From Roseovarius sp. UBA6167 (GTDB taxonomy: Bacteria > Pseudomonadota > Alphaproteobacteria > Rhodobacterales > Rhodobacteraceae), in assembly GCA_002428225.1 (NCBI GenBank), contig DIUD01000042.1, positions 1 through 26,876 of the forward strand: a stretch of DNA of 26,876 nucleotides, given 5' to 3'. The position numbers were made by a program, and so were the translations under genes. Numbering within the stretch: the first letter of the stretch is position 1; each line of letters begins with the position of its first letter. The notes under the pieces are model-generated. The model was not told where the DNA came from. It saw nothing but the letters and a program-made list of their open reading frames with translations, and did not search any database. Of the stretch, positions 1-8,213 are shown in pieces.

Positions 1-1106
1 AGCGGGATATTGCGCTGGTCGCACATCGAAACAAACTGCGCCCCCTTGAGCGAACTGTCCGACAAAAGCGCGCCGTTATTGGCCAGGATGCCGACGCGAT
101 AGCCATGGATGCGCGCCGTGCCGCAGACCAGTGTTTCGCCCCAGCCGGGCTTGAACTCGCGGAATTCGCCCGCGTCGATCATGCGCAACAGAACCTCGCG
201 CATGTCATAGGGCTGTTTGCGGTCGGCGCTGATGATGCCGGGCAATTCGGAGGGATCGTGCGCGGGCGGTTCGGGGGCCGTGTCGGGCCGCATTTCGCGC
301 GACTGGCCAAGCTCGGCCACGATGTCGCGCATCAGCGCGAGCGCATGGTATTCGTCTTCGGCCAGGTGGTCGGACACGCCCGAGACGCGCGTGTGCATCT
401 CGGCCCCGCCGAGCGTCTCGCCATCGACCTCCTCGTTGATCGCCACCTTGACGATCGAGGGGCCGCCCAGATGGATGCGGGCATTGCCGCGCACCATGAT
501 GACCTCGTCCGACAGGGCGGGAATATAGGCGCCGCCCGCCGTGCACCCGCCGAACACCGCCGAGATCTGCGGCAAGCCGCTGGCCGACATGTTGGTCTGG
601 CGATAGAAGGAATTGCCGAAATGGCGGGCGTCGGGAAATACGCGGTCCTGTTCTGGCAGATAGGCGCCGCCGCAATCCACCAGATACAGGCAGGGCAGCC
701 GGTTGTCCGCCGCGATTTCCTGCGCGCGGATGTGCTTTTTGACCGTCTCGTGGTAAAAAGAGCCGCCCTTCACCGTCGCATCATTGGCGATCAACATGCA
801 CGGCCGGTCGTGGACGATGCCGATGCCGGTCACGATCCCCGCGCCGGGCACTTCACCGCCATATTGCCCGTATGCCGCGAGCGACGACAGTTCCAGAAAC
901 GCGGTGCCCGGATCCACCAGCAGGTCGATGCGTTCGCGCACCAGCAGCTTGCCGCGCTTGCGGTGACGTTCCACCATGTCCGCGCGTCCGCCCGATGTGG
1001 CCTCGGCGATGCGCGCGCGCAGGGTGGCGATGCGCGCGCTCTGCGCGGCGTGGTTGCGCGCGAAAGTCTCTGATGCGGTCAGCACCGCCGTTTCAAGACG
1101 CGCCAT
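1..1106 (-). CDS. Acyl-CoA carboxylase, carboxyltransferase (beta) subunit, 3' end outside window
   Basis: This is the biotin-dependent acyl-CoA carboxylase subunit that moves carboxyl from carboxybiotin to an acyl-CoA, of the methylcrotonyl-/geranyl-/propionyl-CoA carboxylase type. Reading from the ATG at 1106, 368 codons are visible of roughly 535 usual for the family. The first half of the crotonase-like carboxyltransferase fold is clear: YLVDCGGAYLPEQ at about residues 141-153 and GGCTAGGAYIPALSDE at about 186-201, the acyl-CoA oxyanion region, followed by HLGGPSIVK and a TRVSGVSDHLAEDE segment. These are closest to what I recall of methylcrotonyl-CoA carboxylase beta subunits. The start has an AGGAGA ribosome site just upstream and lies 3 bp after the TetR stop, so the two genes form one operon. 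The biotin-carrying alpha subunit is not in view. The exact substrate (methylcrotonyl-, geranyl- or another branched enoyl-CoA) is undecided. Confidence 0.9.
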   Translation of the reverse strand, partial: MARLETAVLTASETFARNHAAQSARIATLRARIAEATSGGRADMVERHRKRGKLLVRERIDLLVDPGTAFLELSSLAAYGQYGGEVPGAGIVTGIGIVHDRPCMLIANDATVKGGSFYHETVKKHIRAQEIAADNRLPCLYLVDCGGAYLPEQDRVFPDARHFGNSFYRQTNMSASGLPQISAVFGGCTAGGAYIPALSDEVIMVRGNARIHLGGPSIVKVAINEEVDGETLGGAEMHTRVSGVSDHLAEDEYHALALMRDIVAELGQSREMRPDTAPEPPAHDPSELPGIISADRKQPYDMREVLLRMIDAGEFREFKPGWGETLVCGTARIHGYRVGILANNGALLSDSSLKGAQFVSMCDQRNIP

Positions 1107-1109
1107 GTG

Positions 1110-1739
1110 TCAGGTCTCCTGTTGTGCAAGTATTCCGTGGAGGAACACATCGGCATAGGTCTGCGCCAACGCATCGGCGCTGCCGCGATCGGGGTCGAAC
1201 CATTCAAGCGTGGCATTCAGCGCGCCGATCAGCATCAGGCGCAGGCGGCGAATGTCGAGGCCGGCTTTCAGCGCGCCGGCATCCAGAAGCCGGGACAACA
1301 GGTTGTCCCATTCGGCCTCATAGGCGCGGCGGGTGGGCAGATTGGCATCCCGGACGGATTGCGGCACCTGTCCGAAAATGCGCACATTGGCCGAGGAATA
1401 ATCGCTGACATCCAGAAGCGCGCGCAGGTGTGCCCCGATCGCGGCCCGCAGAAGGGCCTCGGCCCCGGCATTGGCGGGCTGTTCCTCGATTGCGCGGCGC
1501 ATGTTTTCGTGAACGGCCAGGATACCTTCATCCAGAATGGCCGCCACGATTTCGTCCTTCGATCCGAAATGGTAATAGATGCTGCCCGCCTTGATCCCAG
1601 CCGCCCCGGCGATCTTGCGAAGGGATACGCCGCCGTAGCCGTGGTCGCGAAAAAGCCGCGCGGCGACATTCAGCACACCTTCGCGCCCCACCGCGCTGCG
1701 CGGCTTGTCGCGAGTCTCGTTCGCTACGATATCCGCCAA
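1110..1739 (-). CDS. TetR/AcrR-family transcriptional regulator
   Basis: This is a TetR-type repressor. The N-terminal helix-turn-helix is plain: a VLNVAARLFRDHGYGG helix followed by VSLRKIAGAAGIKAGSIYYHFGSKDEI. A variable ligand-binding helical domain of about 150 residues follows. Start choice: the reading frame is open to an ATG at 1772, but that codon sits inside a palindrome that also overlaps a likely -10 box, so it is unlikely to be used. An ATG at 1763 has no ribosome site. A TTG at 1739 is preceded by AGGA with about 9 nt spacing and leaves the domain intact, so I prefer it, giving 209 residues. The gene is first in an operon with the acyl-CoA carboxylase subunit. This suggests an acyl-CoA or carboxylic-acid ligand, as for LiuR/AtuR/PsrA-like regulators; that analogy is inference. 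It probably represses itself through the operator at 1766-1779. Confidence 0.9.
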   Translation of the reverse strand: MADIVANETRDKPRSAVGREGVLNVAARLFRDHGYGGVSLRKIAGAAGIKAGSIYYHFGSKDEIVAAILDEGILAVHENMRRAIEEQPANAGAEALLRAAIGAHLRALLDVSDYSSANVRIFGQVPQSVRDANLPTRRAYEAEWDNLLSRLLDAGALKAGLDIRRLRLMLIGALNATLEWFDPDRGSADALAQTYADVFLHGILAQQET

Positions 1740-1765
1740 GGTGCTCTTTCCTGCACATAACATAA

Positions 1766-1779
1766 CTAACATACGTTAG
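1766..1779. promoter_or_regulatory. TetR operator 1 (palindrome CTAACATACGTTAG)
   Basis: The arms CTAAC and GTTAG are exact inverted repeats around a 4-bp centre. Read on the minus strand it is CTAACGTATGTTAG, which matches the site at 14647-14660 at 12 of 14 positions. It overlaps the likely -10 box of the tetR promoter, as expected for an autoregulatory operator. Confidence 0.7.
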
Positions 1780-1802
1780 GCATGGCGACGCCCGCGAGTC
1801 AA
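1773..1802 (-). promoter_or_regulatory. Probable promoter of the tetR-carboxylase operon
   Basis: On the minus strand, TTGACT (1802-1797) serves as -35 and is followed after 18 bp by TAACGT (1778-1773) as -10. The -10 lies inside the palindrome 1766-1779, so bound repressor would block polymerase. The -10 is weak by consensus; the placement is supported mainly by the -35 and the operator. Confidence 0.5.
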
Positions 1803-1991
1803 CCATTTCGAATCTGGCGGCCGTGATCCTTGCGCTTGCGCGAGATCACCCGGCGCACCCTCGGCCAGCGGGCCGATTCCGCCGCCAGTCCGGGATCGGG
1901 AAAATCCCCTCGCCAGCGCAGGGGCCCGCGCGACCATCGCTCACATTTGACATGGCGCGCCCGGCGGCAGGACGGATGGAGAAACCCCGTA

Positions 1992-2990
1992 TCACGGCGC
2001 CTCCCGGAAGATGCCGAAGGCCTCGCGTGCCTCGCATATGATGTCCTCGATGATCGAGGCGGCCGGCTTGACCGAATGGACAAGCGCCGCACTTTGTCCT
2101 GCGGGAAGCACGCCGTTCTCGATATCGCCTTCGATGCGACCGAGGACGGATGCGGCCGTTCCGACCTCCTGCAACTGGTGCGGATAGGGCTTCAGCTTGT
2201 CCTCGTTTGCCGCCCAGTAGTCGGTGAACCTGTTGCGAAGCATTCGGACGGTCTTGCCGCTATGCCCCCGGCTGATGACTGTATCTTCGTCGGTTGCCGC
2301 AACCAGACGGGCCTTGTAGTTTTCATGGCCGCGCGCCTCGGTGGAGGCAATGAAACGGGTTCCCATCCAGACGCCCTGGGCCCCGAGGGCGAGCGCGGCA
2401 AGCAGTCCCCGGCCATCGGCCAGTCCGCCGCCCGCAATCACCGGAACCTTCACCGCAGCGGTAATCGCGGGAACAAGCGATATTGTGCCAACCCGACCGA
2501 CATGACCGCCACCTTCATGACCGGATGCGATAAGGAAATCGACCCCGTCGTTCGCAAGCCTGAGCGCATGCCGTACGGTGCCCACCACCGACCCGACGAG
2601 AATGCCCGTCTCGCGGCATTCCGAAATGACGTCGAGCGGGTTGCCGAGGCCCGAGATCAGGATGGGCACACGCTCGTCGATCGCCACCGCGATCTGATCT
2701 TCAACCTGCCGCGTATAGCGTCTGGAATCCTCGTCTTCCCCCGTTACCTTTGCGAACAGGATGTCAACTCCGAACGGTCGATCGGTGATATCGCGGACGA
2801 TGCGTATTTCCCGCCGAAGCTCATCTCCGGTGAGATAGCCGCTTCCGATCACGCCAATCCCGCCGGCCGAAGATACCGCTCCCGCGAGGCGCCCGTAGGC
2901 AACCTGGCCCATGCCAGCCTGCATTATCGGGTATTCAACGCCCAGCCGTTCGCATAAGAACGTCCTCTTGAGAACCTGATCGAGTTTCAA
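1992..2990 (-). CDS. Nitronate monooxygenase-like FMN enzyme (2-nitropropane dioxygenase / FabK superfamily)
   Basis: This is a 332-residue TIM-barrel flavoprotein of the NMO/FabK superfamily, which binds FMN and oxidises alkyl nitronates or, in FabK, reduces enoyl-ACP. Visible motifs are PIMQAGMGQVA near residue 21, ASGHEGGGHVG at 155-165 (the segment that carries the catalytic His in NMO enzymes), VIAGGGLADG at 184-193 and GVWMGTRF at 206-213, the last two forming the FMN phosphate site. The start is TTG at 2990, supported by a strong AGGGAGG five bases upstream. The gene stands alone, 219 bp from the tetR region and transcribed away from the phosphatase gene. Many homologues near acyl-CoA genes have no proven nitronate activity, so the reaction is uncertain. 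Confidence 0.85.
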   Translation of the reverse strand: MKLDQVLKRTFLCERLGVEYPIMQAGMGQVAYGRLAGAVSSAGGIGVIGSGYLTGDELRREIRIVRDITDRPFGVDILFAKVTGEDEDSRRYTRQVEDQIAVAIDERVPILISGLGNPLDVISECRETGILVGSVVGTVRHALRLANDGVDFLIASGHEGGGHVGRVGTISLVPAITAAVKVPVIAGGGLADGRGLLAALALGAQGVWMGTRFIASTEARGHENYKARLVAATDEDTVISRGHSGKTVRMLRNRFTDYWAANEDKLKPYPHQLQEVGTAASVLGRIEGDIENGVLPAGQSAALVHSVKPAASIIEDIICEAREAFGIFREAP

Positions 2991-3244
2991 CTGTGCCTCC
3001 CTCGTTCACTGCCCATCGGGTTCGATCTGGCCATGGACGCTTTCGGGTGACACGGCCTGATCGCGCGGCGCGGTTTGCCGCGACGCTTTCGGCGAATGTG
3101 GCACCCGCGATAACCAAAGGCAACCGGTTCGCGCCTTTCGCGCACTGCCACGTTCCGGACACCATTTGAAACTTCACGGCCTGTTAAGGGATCATCGGTC
3201 AACTATCGTCAAATCATGGCTCGAACCGGCGACAAGGTGGCGAA
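2991..3244. other. Intergenic region between divergent genes
   Basis: This is a 254-bp spacer between the NMO-like gene (minus) and the phosphatase gene (plus), so promoters for both should lie here. I see a weak inverted repeat, AAAGGC at 3116-3121 with GCCTTT at 3133-3138, and a TTGAAA at 3165-3170 without a convincing -10. No small coding sequence is supported. Confidence 0.4.
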
Positions 3245-4507
3245 GTGCGATTCTCGACAAACATGAGACGGGATGAGAAACCCACAGGCGATCATCGGCT
3301 CGGCGTCCTTGTCGTCGATGACAGCAAGGCACAGAGGTATCTCCTTGGCAGCTATCTGAGGCAATGGGGTTTTGTTGTGGAAGAGGCGGCAAATGCCGGC
3401 GAGGCTCTGGCGCGCTGCACCGCAACCTTTCCTGATATCGTGATAAGCGATTGGGTCATGCCGGGATTGAGCGGGCCGCAATTCTGTCGCGCGTTCCGTG
3501 ACATGGCGCGGGTCAATTACGGATATTTCATTCTTCTGACCTCCAAGAGCGACAAGGACGATGTCGCCCAGGGCCTCGATTCCGGCGCCGATGACTTTCT
3601 GACCAAGCCGGTAGATGCGGTTGAGTTGCGCGCGCGGCTGGCGGCCGGCCGGCGCATCCTCGACATGGAACGCGAGCTGACGGCGAAAAACAGGCTGATC
3701 AAGAGCACGCTGGACGAACTGCAGGCGCTCTATGATTCGCTCGACAGCGATCTCATCGAGGCGAGAAAACTGCAGCAATCGCTGCTCAGCGAACGCTATC
3801 GTGATTATGGCGCAGCGCAACTGTCTCTCGCGCTTCACCCGGCGGGGCATGTCGGGGGCGATCTGGTAGGGAGTTTTCCGATTTGCGCCGGGCGCATAGG
3901 TCTTTACGGGATCGATGTCTCCGGTCACGGGGTCAGTTCGGCGCTCGTGACTGCCCGCGTCGCAAGCTATCTGTCTGCGACGGTGCCCGAGCAGAACCTC
4001 GCCCTTCGGCAGGTTGGCCCCGGCCGGTTCGAGGGGCGCGCCCCGGCCGAGACGCTCGCGCGCCTCAATCACATCATAATGTCAGATCTCGATACCGATC
4101 ACTATTTCACGATTGCGCTGGCGGATGTGGATCTTGTCGGTGGGAGCGTCCGTCTTGCGCAGGCGGGTCATCCTCACCCGGCGATCCAGCGCGCCGACGG
4201 GACGGTCGAGTTTGTCGGCCGTGGCGGCCTTCCGGTCGGGCTGATCGCGGATGCCGAATTTGATCAGGTGAGCTTTGCCCTGGCCCCCGGTGACCGCCTC
4301 TTGATCTATTCTGACGGGCTTACGGAGTGCGCCTCTCCGGGTGGCACGATGCTTGATGAGCGCGGGCTGGCGCGGCTGATGGGCGATCTGCGGCAGATCC
4401 GTGGCCCGGCCTTCCTCGAATCGTTGATGTGGAAACTTGCCGATCATGCGCAGGACCAAATTCTTGCGGATGACGTCTCGGCGCTTCTTCTGGAATTCAG
4501 GGATTGA
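3245..4507 (+). CDS. Response regulator with C-terminal PP2C/SpoIIE-type serine phosphatase
   Basis: This is a 420-residue cytoplasmic signalling protein. The receiver domain covers about residues 20-137, with acidic pair D25/D26 (VVDDS), phosphoacceptor D69 (ISDWVMPG), T99 and K121 (LTKPVD), so all key residues are present. A helical, probably coiled-coil linker (about 138-183) leads into an RsbU/SpoIIE phosphatase domain. Its metal-binding motifs are GGDL at about 204-207, GIDVSGHG at about 222-229, YSDGLTE, and a terminal ADDVSALLLEF. By family knowledge, phosphorylation of the receiver switches the phosphatase, which dephosphorylates an anti-anti-sigma (STAS) protein. No kinase, STAS or anti-sigma gene is nearby. 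The start is GTG at 3245 with a weak AAGGTGG upstream; ATG at 3263 is an alternative and has no ribosome site. A hairpin overlaps the stop. Confidence 0.92.
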   Translation: MRFSTNMRRDEKPTGDHRLGVLVVDDSKAQRYLLGSYLRQWGFVVEEAANAGEALARCTATFPDIVISDWVMPGLSGPQFCRAFRDMARVNYGYFILLTSKSDKDDVAQGLDSGADDFLTKPVDAVELRARLAAGRRILDMERELTAKNRLIKSTLDELQALYDSLDSDLIEARKLQQSLLSERYRDYGAAQLSLALHPAGHVGGDLVGSFPICAGRIGLYGIDVSGHGVSSALVTARVASYLSATVPEQNLALRQVGPGRFEGRAPAETLARLNHIIMSDLDTDHYFTIALADVDLVGGSVRLAQAGHPHPAIQRADGTVEFVGRGGLPVGLIADAEFDQVSFALAPGDRLLIYSDGLTECASPGGTMLDERGLARLMGDLRQIRGPAFLESLMWKLADHAQDQILADDVSALLLEFRD

Positions 4508-4534
4508 GCGGGGGCCTCAATCCCTGCCCTTTTG
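4500..4534 (+). terminator. Rho-independent-like terminator after the phosphatase gene
   Basis: This is a perfect 9-bp stem (GGGATTGAG at 4500-4508, CTCAATCCC at 4516-4524) with a 7-nt loop, followed by TGCCCTTTTG. The stem includes the stop codon. It separates the gene from the convergent meaB gene. Confidence 0.7.
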
Positions 4535-4545
4535 CAAACCGACGA

Positions 4546-5538
4546 TCAGGCGTCCGGGCCCGAGTCCTTGATCTGTGCAAGCATCCTCGCGGCGGCGACC
4601 GTGGGCGTGATCTCGCCGTTCGTCACCAGCCCGGCGAATTTCGCCGTCTCGGCGCGCATGGCGGGGGTCTCGAGCCGCGCGAGCAGGCCCTGTTTGACCT
4701 CCTCGATGAACCAGCTTTGCGCCTGCGCCGCGCGGCGGGCGGCGAAATGCCCCTCGCGGCGGCGCCAGTCAATGAGGGCGCGCATTTCTTCCCAGGCCCC
4801 TGCCAGCCCGTCCCTGGTCATCGCCGAAACGGTCATCGCCTTGGGAAAGCCCGGCGGATCCTGAGGGCGCTTGCGCAGAAGCCGCAATGCGCCCGCGTAA
4901 TCCGCGCACGTTCGCATCGCTGCGGGCTTCAGGTCGCCATCGGCCTTGTTCACAAGGACGAGATCGGCAATTTCCATGATCCCGCGCTTGACGCCCTGCA
5001 ATTCGTCGCCGCCCGCGGGCGCAAGCAGCAACACGAAGATGTCCGACATCTCCGCCACCACGGTCTCGGACTGGCCGACGCCCACGGTCTCGATCAGCAC
5101 CACGTCGAATCCCGCCGCCTCGCACAGCATCACCGCTTCGCGCGTGCGCCGCGCCACGCCGCCCAGATGCGTCCGGCTGGGCGAGGGGCGGATAAAGGCG
5201 TTCGGGTCGCGCGAGAGCCGCTCCATCCGCGTCTTGTCGCCGAGGATCGAGCCGCCCGAGCGCGCCGAGGAGGGATCGACGGCAAGCACCGCCACCTTGA
5301 GCCCCTGCCCCGTCAGCATCAGCCCGAACGCCTCGATGAAGGTGGATTTGCCCACGCCCGGCGTGCCCGAAAGGCCGATACGGATCGCCTCGCGCCCCGC
5401 GCGACTGACCCGTTCCAGAAGGCGCACGGCCTCTTCGCGGTGGTCAGGGCGCGCGCTCTCGATCAAGGTGATGGCGCGGGCCAGCGCGCGGCGGTCGCCG
5501 TTCAGGATTTGCTCGCTCAGATCGGTTTCGGTCATCAT
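4546..5538 (-). CDS. meaB: Methylmalonyl-CoA mutase-associated GTPase MeaB (ArgK family)
   Basis: This is a G3E-family P-loop GTPase chaperone that loads and protects the adenosylcobalamin cofactor of methylmalonyl-CoA (or ethylmalonyl-CoA) mutase. The 330-residue length matches the family. Visible motifs are Walker A GTPGVGKS at about residues 58-65, a switch region in which AVDPSSARSGGSILGDKTRM is characteristic of MeaB/ArgK, the G3-like ETVGVGQSE, and NKADGD as the base-recognition motif. The start is one of two adjacent ATG codons (5538 or 5535) behind AGGCGG. No mutase gene lies in the window. The neighbouring mesaconyl-CoA hydratase and malyl-CoA-type enzyme fit an organism using the ethylmalonyl-CoA pathway, in which such mutases act. 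It diverges from hrpB. Confidence 0.93.
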   Translation of the reverse strand: MMTETDLSEQILNGDRRALARAITLIESARPDHREEAVRLLERVSRAGREAIRIGLSGTPGVGKSTFIEAFGLMLTGQGLKVAVLAVDPSSARSGGSILGDKTRMERLSRDPNAFIRPSPSRTHLGGVARRTREAVMLCEAAGFDVVLIETVGVGQSETVVAEMSDIFVLLLAPAGGDELQGVKRGIMEIADLVLVNKADGDLKPAAMRTCADYAGALRLLRKRPQDPPGFPKAMTVSAMTRDGLAGAWEEMRALIDWRRREGHFAARRAAQAQSWFIEEVKQGLLARLETPAMRAETAKFAGLVTNGEITPTVAAARMLAQIKDSGPDA

Positions 5539-5592
5539 CGGGCCGCCTGTTTCGTGATGCGGGGCCTTCTTGCCTTGGGGGGCGGCGCGTGT

Positions 5593-5653
5593 CCAGAGCG
5601 CGGGACGCGAATTTGCCGGACGGGGAAGGCGGGGCGCGCGCATGGCGCTCTGG
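5593..5653. repeat. Inverted repeat in the meaB-hrpB divergent spacer
   Basis: CCAGAGCGC (5593-5601) and GCGCTCTGG (5645-5653) are perfect 9-bp inverted copies in the 147-bp divergent intergenic region. Next to each arm is a GCGAATTT-type segment in opposite orientation (about 5606-5616 and 5653-5662). This could be a paired operator or an RNA hairpin in the hrpB leader. No function is assigned. Confidence 0.4.
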
Positions 5654-5685
5654 CAAAATTCGCGCGCGTATTCGATAAGCGGGGG

Positions 5686-8136
5686 ATGAGCCTGCGCCTG
5701 CCCATCCATGATGCGATCCCCGATCTGCTTGCGGCGCTGCGCGCGCGCGGGCGCGCGGTCCTGCAGGCCCCGCCGGGCGCGGGCAAGACAACGGTGGTGC
5801 CGCTGGAGATGCTGCGCGCGGGGCTGGTTGCGGGGCGCATCGTGATGCTCGAGCCGCGCCGCCTGGCGGCGCGCGCCGCCGCCGAGCGGATGGCCGAGAG
5901 CCTTGGCGAGACGGTGGGCGAGACGGTGGGCTACCGCATCCGGGGCGAGGCGCGCATATCGGGCGCCACGCGCATCGAGGTGGTGACTGAGGGGATCCTC
6001 ACCCGCATGGTGCAGGGTGCGCCCGATCTGCCCGGCGTCGGCGCGGTGATCTTCGACGAGTTTCACGAGCGTTCCCTCAATGCCGATCTCGGCCTCGCGC
6101 TGTGCCTGGAGGTGGCGGGCGCGCTGCGCGAGGATCTGATGCTGCTGGCCATGTCGGCCACGCTCGACGCCGAACTGGTCGCAGAACTGATGGGCGACGT
6201 GCCGGTGATCACCTCCGAGGGGCGCGCATTTCCGGTGGCGATCCGCTGGCTGGAGCGGCCCTTGGGCAGGGGTGCGCCGCTGGCGCAGGCTGCTGCGGAT
6301 CAGGTGGTGCAGGCCGTGGCCGAGACGCAGGGCGGCGTGCTCGTGTTCCTGCCGGGCGAGGGCGAAATCCGCCGCGCCGAGGCGCTCTTGCGGGGGCGGC
6401 TGCCGCCCGGATGTCATATCCGGCCGCTCTTTGGCGCGATGGCTTTCGCCGCGCAGCGCGCCGCCATCGCCCCCGAGCCGTCGGGCCGCAAGGTCGTGCT
6501 CGCCACCGCGATCGCCGAGACCTCGCTCACCATCGAGGATATCCGCGTGGTGGTCGATGCGGGCCGCGCGCGGCGCGCGCGCTTCGATCCCGGTTCGGGC
6601 ATGGCGCGGCTGGTGACCGAGCGGGTGACGCGCGCCGAGGCCACGCAGCGGGCGGGGCGCGCAGGAAGGGTGGCCGAGGGGGTCTGTTACCGGCTCTGGA
6701 CGCGCGGCGAGGAGGGCGCGCTGGCCCCCTTCCCTCCCGCAGAGATCGCGGCGGCGGACCTTGCGGGCCTCGCGCTCGAACTGGCGCTCTGGGGGGCGGC
6801 GCCCGAGGCGCTGCCATTCCTCACCCCGCCCAATCCGGGCAGCTATTCGGAGGCGCGCGCGCTGCTCTGCGATCTCGGCGCGCTCGACGCGCGGGGTGCC
6901 ATTACCGCGCATGGCCGCACCCTTGCCGCGCTGCCGCTTCATCCTCGTCTCGCGCATATGCTGAGCGTGGCGGGGCCGGAGGCCGCCGATCTGGCCGCCC
7001 TTCTGGCCGAGCGCGACCCGCTGCCGCGCGCGGCCCCCGTGGACCTGATGCTGCGGCTCGGGGCGATCCGCGATCCGCGCGGCTTTGCCGATCGCCACCC
7101 CTGGGCACCGCATCGCGCCACGGTCGAGCGCATCCGCGCCGAGGCCAGGCGGCTGCGCGCGCAGGCGCGCGGCGGTGGCGGGCTGAGTGCCGCCGAGATG
7201 GCCGCGCTCGCCTACCCGGACCGGATCGGGCTGCGGCGCAAGGGCGCCGCGCCGCGCTATGTGCTTTCGGGCGGCAAGGGCGCGGTCATGCCCGAGGGCG
7301 ACCCGCTGGCGGGCGCGCGGCTGATCGTGGCCACCGACCTTGACGGCGACCCGCGCGAGGCGCGTATCCGGCAGGCCGTGGCCATATCCGAGGCCGAGGT
7401 CCGGGCGCTTTATGCCGACCGCATCGGCTGGCACGATGTCTGCGCCTGGGACCGGCGCATGCGCCGCGTGGTGGCGCGGCGGCAGGAGCGGCTTGGCGCG
7501 CTGGTGCTCGACGACCGGACCTGGCCCGACGCCGCCCCCGAGACGGTGGTGCGCGCCATGCTCGACGGTGTGCGCGACCTGGGCCTTGTCTGGAGCGATG
7601 CCGCGCGGCGGCTGGCGGCGCGCGTGGCGCTTTTGCGCGCGCGCGACCCGTCCCTGCCCGACATGGGAGAGGCGGCGCTGATGGCGGGGCTGGAGGATTG
7701 GCTCTTGCCGCATCTGGGTGGCGTGACAACCGCCGCGGACTGGCGCGGCCTTGACATCGCCCCGGCACTCGAGGCGATGCTGACATGGGATCAGTGCCAG
7801 GCGCTCGACCGTGCCGTGCCGGGCCAGTTCACCACCCCCCTCGGGCGGCGCATCCCCATCGACTATTCCGGCGAGGCCCCCGCGATCACGCTCCGTCTGC
7901 AAGAGATGTTCGGCCAGACCACCCATCCGACCGTGGCGGGCGCGCCCTTGCGCATCACGCTTCTGTCACCGGCAGGCCGACCCTTGCAGACGACGATGGA
8001 CCTGCCCGGCTTCTGGGCCACCTCCTATAAGGAGGTGCGCAAGGAGATGCGCGGGCGCTATCCCCGTCACCCCTGGCCCGAGGACCCGACCGAGGCTGAC
8101 CCGACCTTGCGCGTCAAACCCCGCAACACTTGGTGA
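5686..8136 (+). CDS. hrpB: ATP-dependent RNA helicase HrpB (DEAH family)
   Basis: This is an 816-residue helicase, the usual length for HrpB. Walker A is APPGAGKT at residues 28-35, the DEAH-box variant is DEFH at about 124-127 (VIFDEFHERS), and SAT follows at about 157-159. The second RecA domain carries VLATAIAETSLTIEDIRVVVDAG and QRAGRAGR (motif VI). Beyond it come the helicase-associated domain and the HrpB-specific C-terminal domain, ending with PHPWPEDPTEADPT-like residues typical of the family. The start is ATG 5686, behind a short G-rich ribosome site; the frame is open further upstream only because it runs antisense through meaB. The cellular role of HrpB is poorly defined. It has a very high third-position GC, higher than the transporter operon to the right. 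Confidence 0.93.
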   Translation: MSLRLPIHDAIPDLLAALRARGRAVLQAPPGAGKTTVVPLEMLRAGLVAGRIVMLEPRRLAARAAAERMAESLGETVGETVGYRIRGEARISGATRIEVVTEGILTRMVQGAPDLPGVGAVIFDEFHERSLNADLGLALCLEVAGALREDLMLLAMSATLDAELVAELMGDVPVITSEGRAFPVAIRWLERPLGRGAPLAQAAADQVVQAVAETQGGVLVFLPGEGEIRRAEALLRGRLPPGCHIRPLFGAMAFAAQRAAIAPEPSGRKVVLATAIAETSLTIEDIRVVVDAGRARRARFDPGSGMARLVTERVTRAEATQRAGRAGRVAEGVCYRLWTRGEEGALAPFPPAEIAAADLAGLALELALWGAAPEALPFLTPPNPGSYSEARALLCDLGALDARGAITAHGRTLAALPLHPRLAHMLSVAGPEAADLAALLAERDPLPRAAPVDLMLRLGAIRDPRGFADRHPWAPHRATVERIRAEARRLRAQARGGGGLSAAEMAALAYPDRIGLRRKGAAPRYVLSGGKGAVMPEGDPLAGARLIVATDLDGDPREARIRQAVAISEAEVRALYADRIGWHDVCAWDRRMRRVVARRQERLGALVLDDRTWPDAAPETVVRAMLDGVRDLGLVWSDAARRLAARVALLRARDPSLPDMGEAALMAGLEDWLLPHLGGVTTAADWRGLDIAPALEAMLTWDQCQALDRAVPGQFTTPLGRRIPIDYSGEAPAITLRLQEMFGQTTHPTVAGAPLRITLLSPAGRPLQTTMDLPGFWATSYKEVRKEMRGRYPRHPWPEDPTEADPTLRVKPRNTW

Positions 8137-8137
8137 T

Positions 8138-8166
8138 TTGCATAACCTGACTTTTGCAACTATCTT
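8138..8166 (+). promoter_or_regulatory. Probable sigma70-type promoter of the NUDIX gene
   Basis: TTGCAT (8138-8143) and TATCTT (8161-8166) are separated by exactly 17 bp in an AT-rich 77-bp spacer that stands out from the GC-rich surroundings. An overlapping alternative is TTGCAA (8154-8159) with TGAATA 17 bp later. Confidence 0.55.
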
Positions 8167-8213
8167 TTAAAGCCAATGAATAAACGCCTCAATCCACCCG
8201 AGCAGGGTTCCTG

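Noticed and set aside
1830..2957. A 375-codon plus-strand frame opposite the NMO-like gene
   Set aside because: The minus strand encodes clear FMN-binding motifs with a strong ribosome site; the plus frame has neither.
4504..5685. The hrpB frame is open upstream across meaB, suggesting a 1210-residue fusion
   Set aside because: The extra 394 codons are antisense to meaB. HrpB proteins are about 800-850 residues and start with the segment before APPGAGKT.
5539..7926. The meaB frame remains open upstream through hrpB, giving an apparent 1126-residue protein
   Set aside because: The upstream part is the antisense of hrpB with no family features. The MeaB N-terminus and a ribosome site fix the start at 5538/5535.
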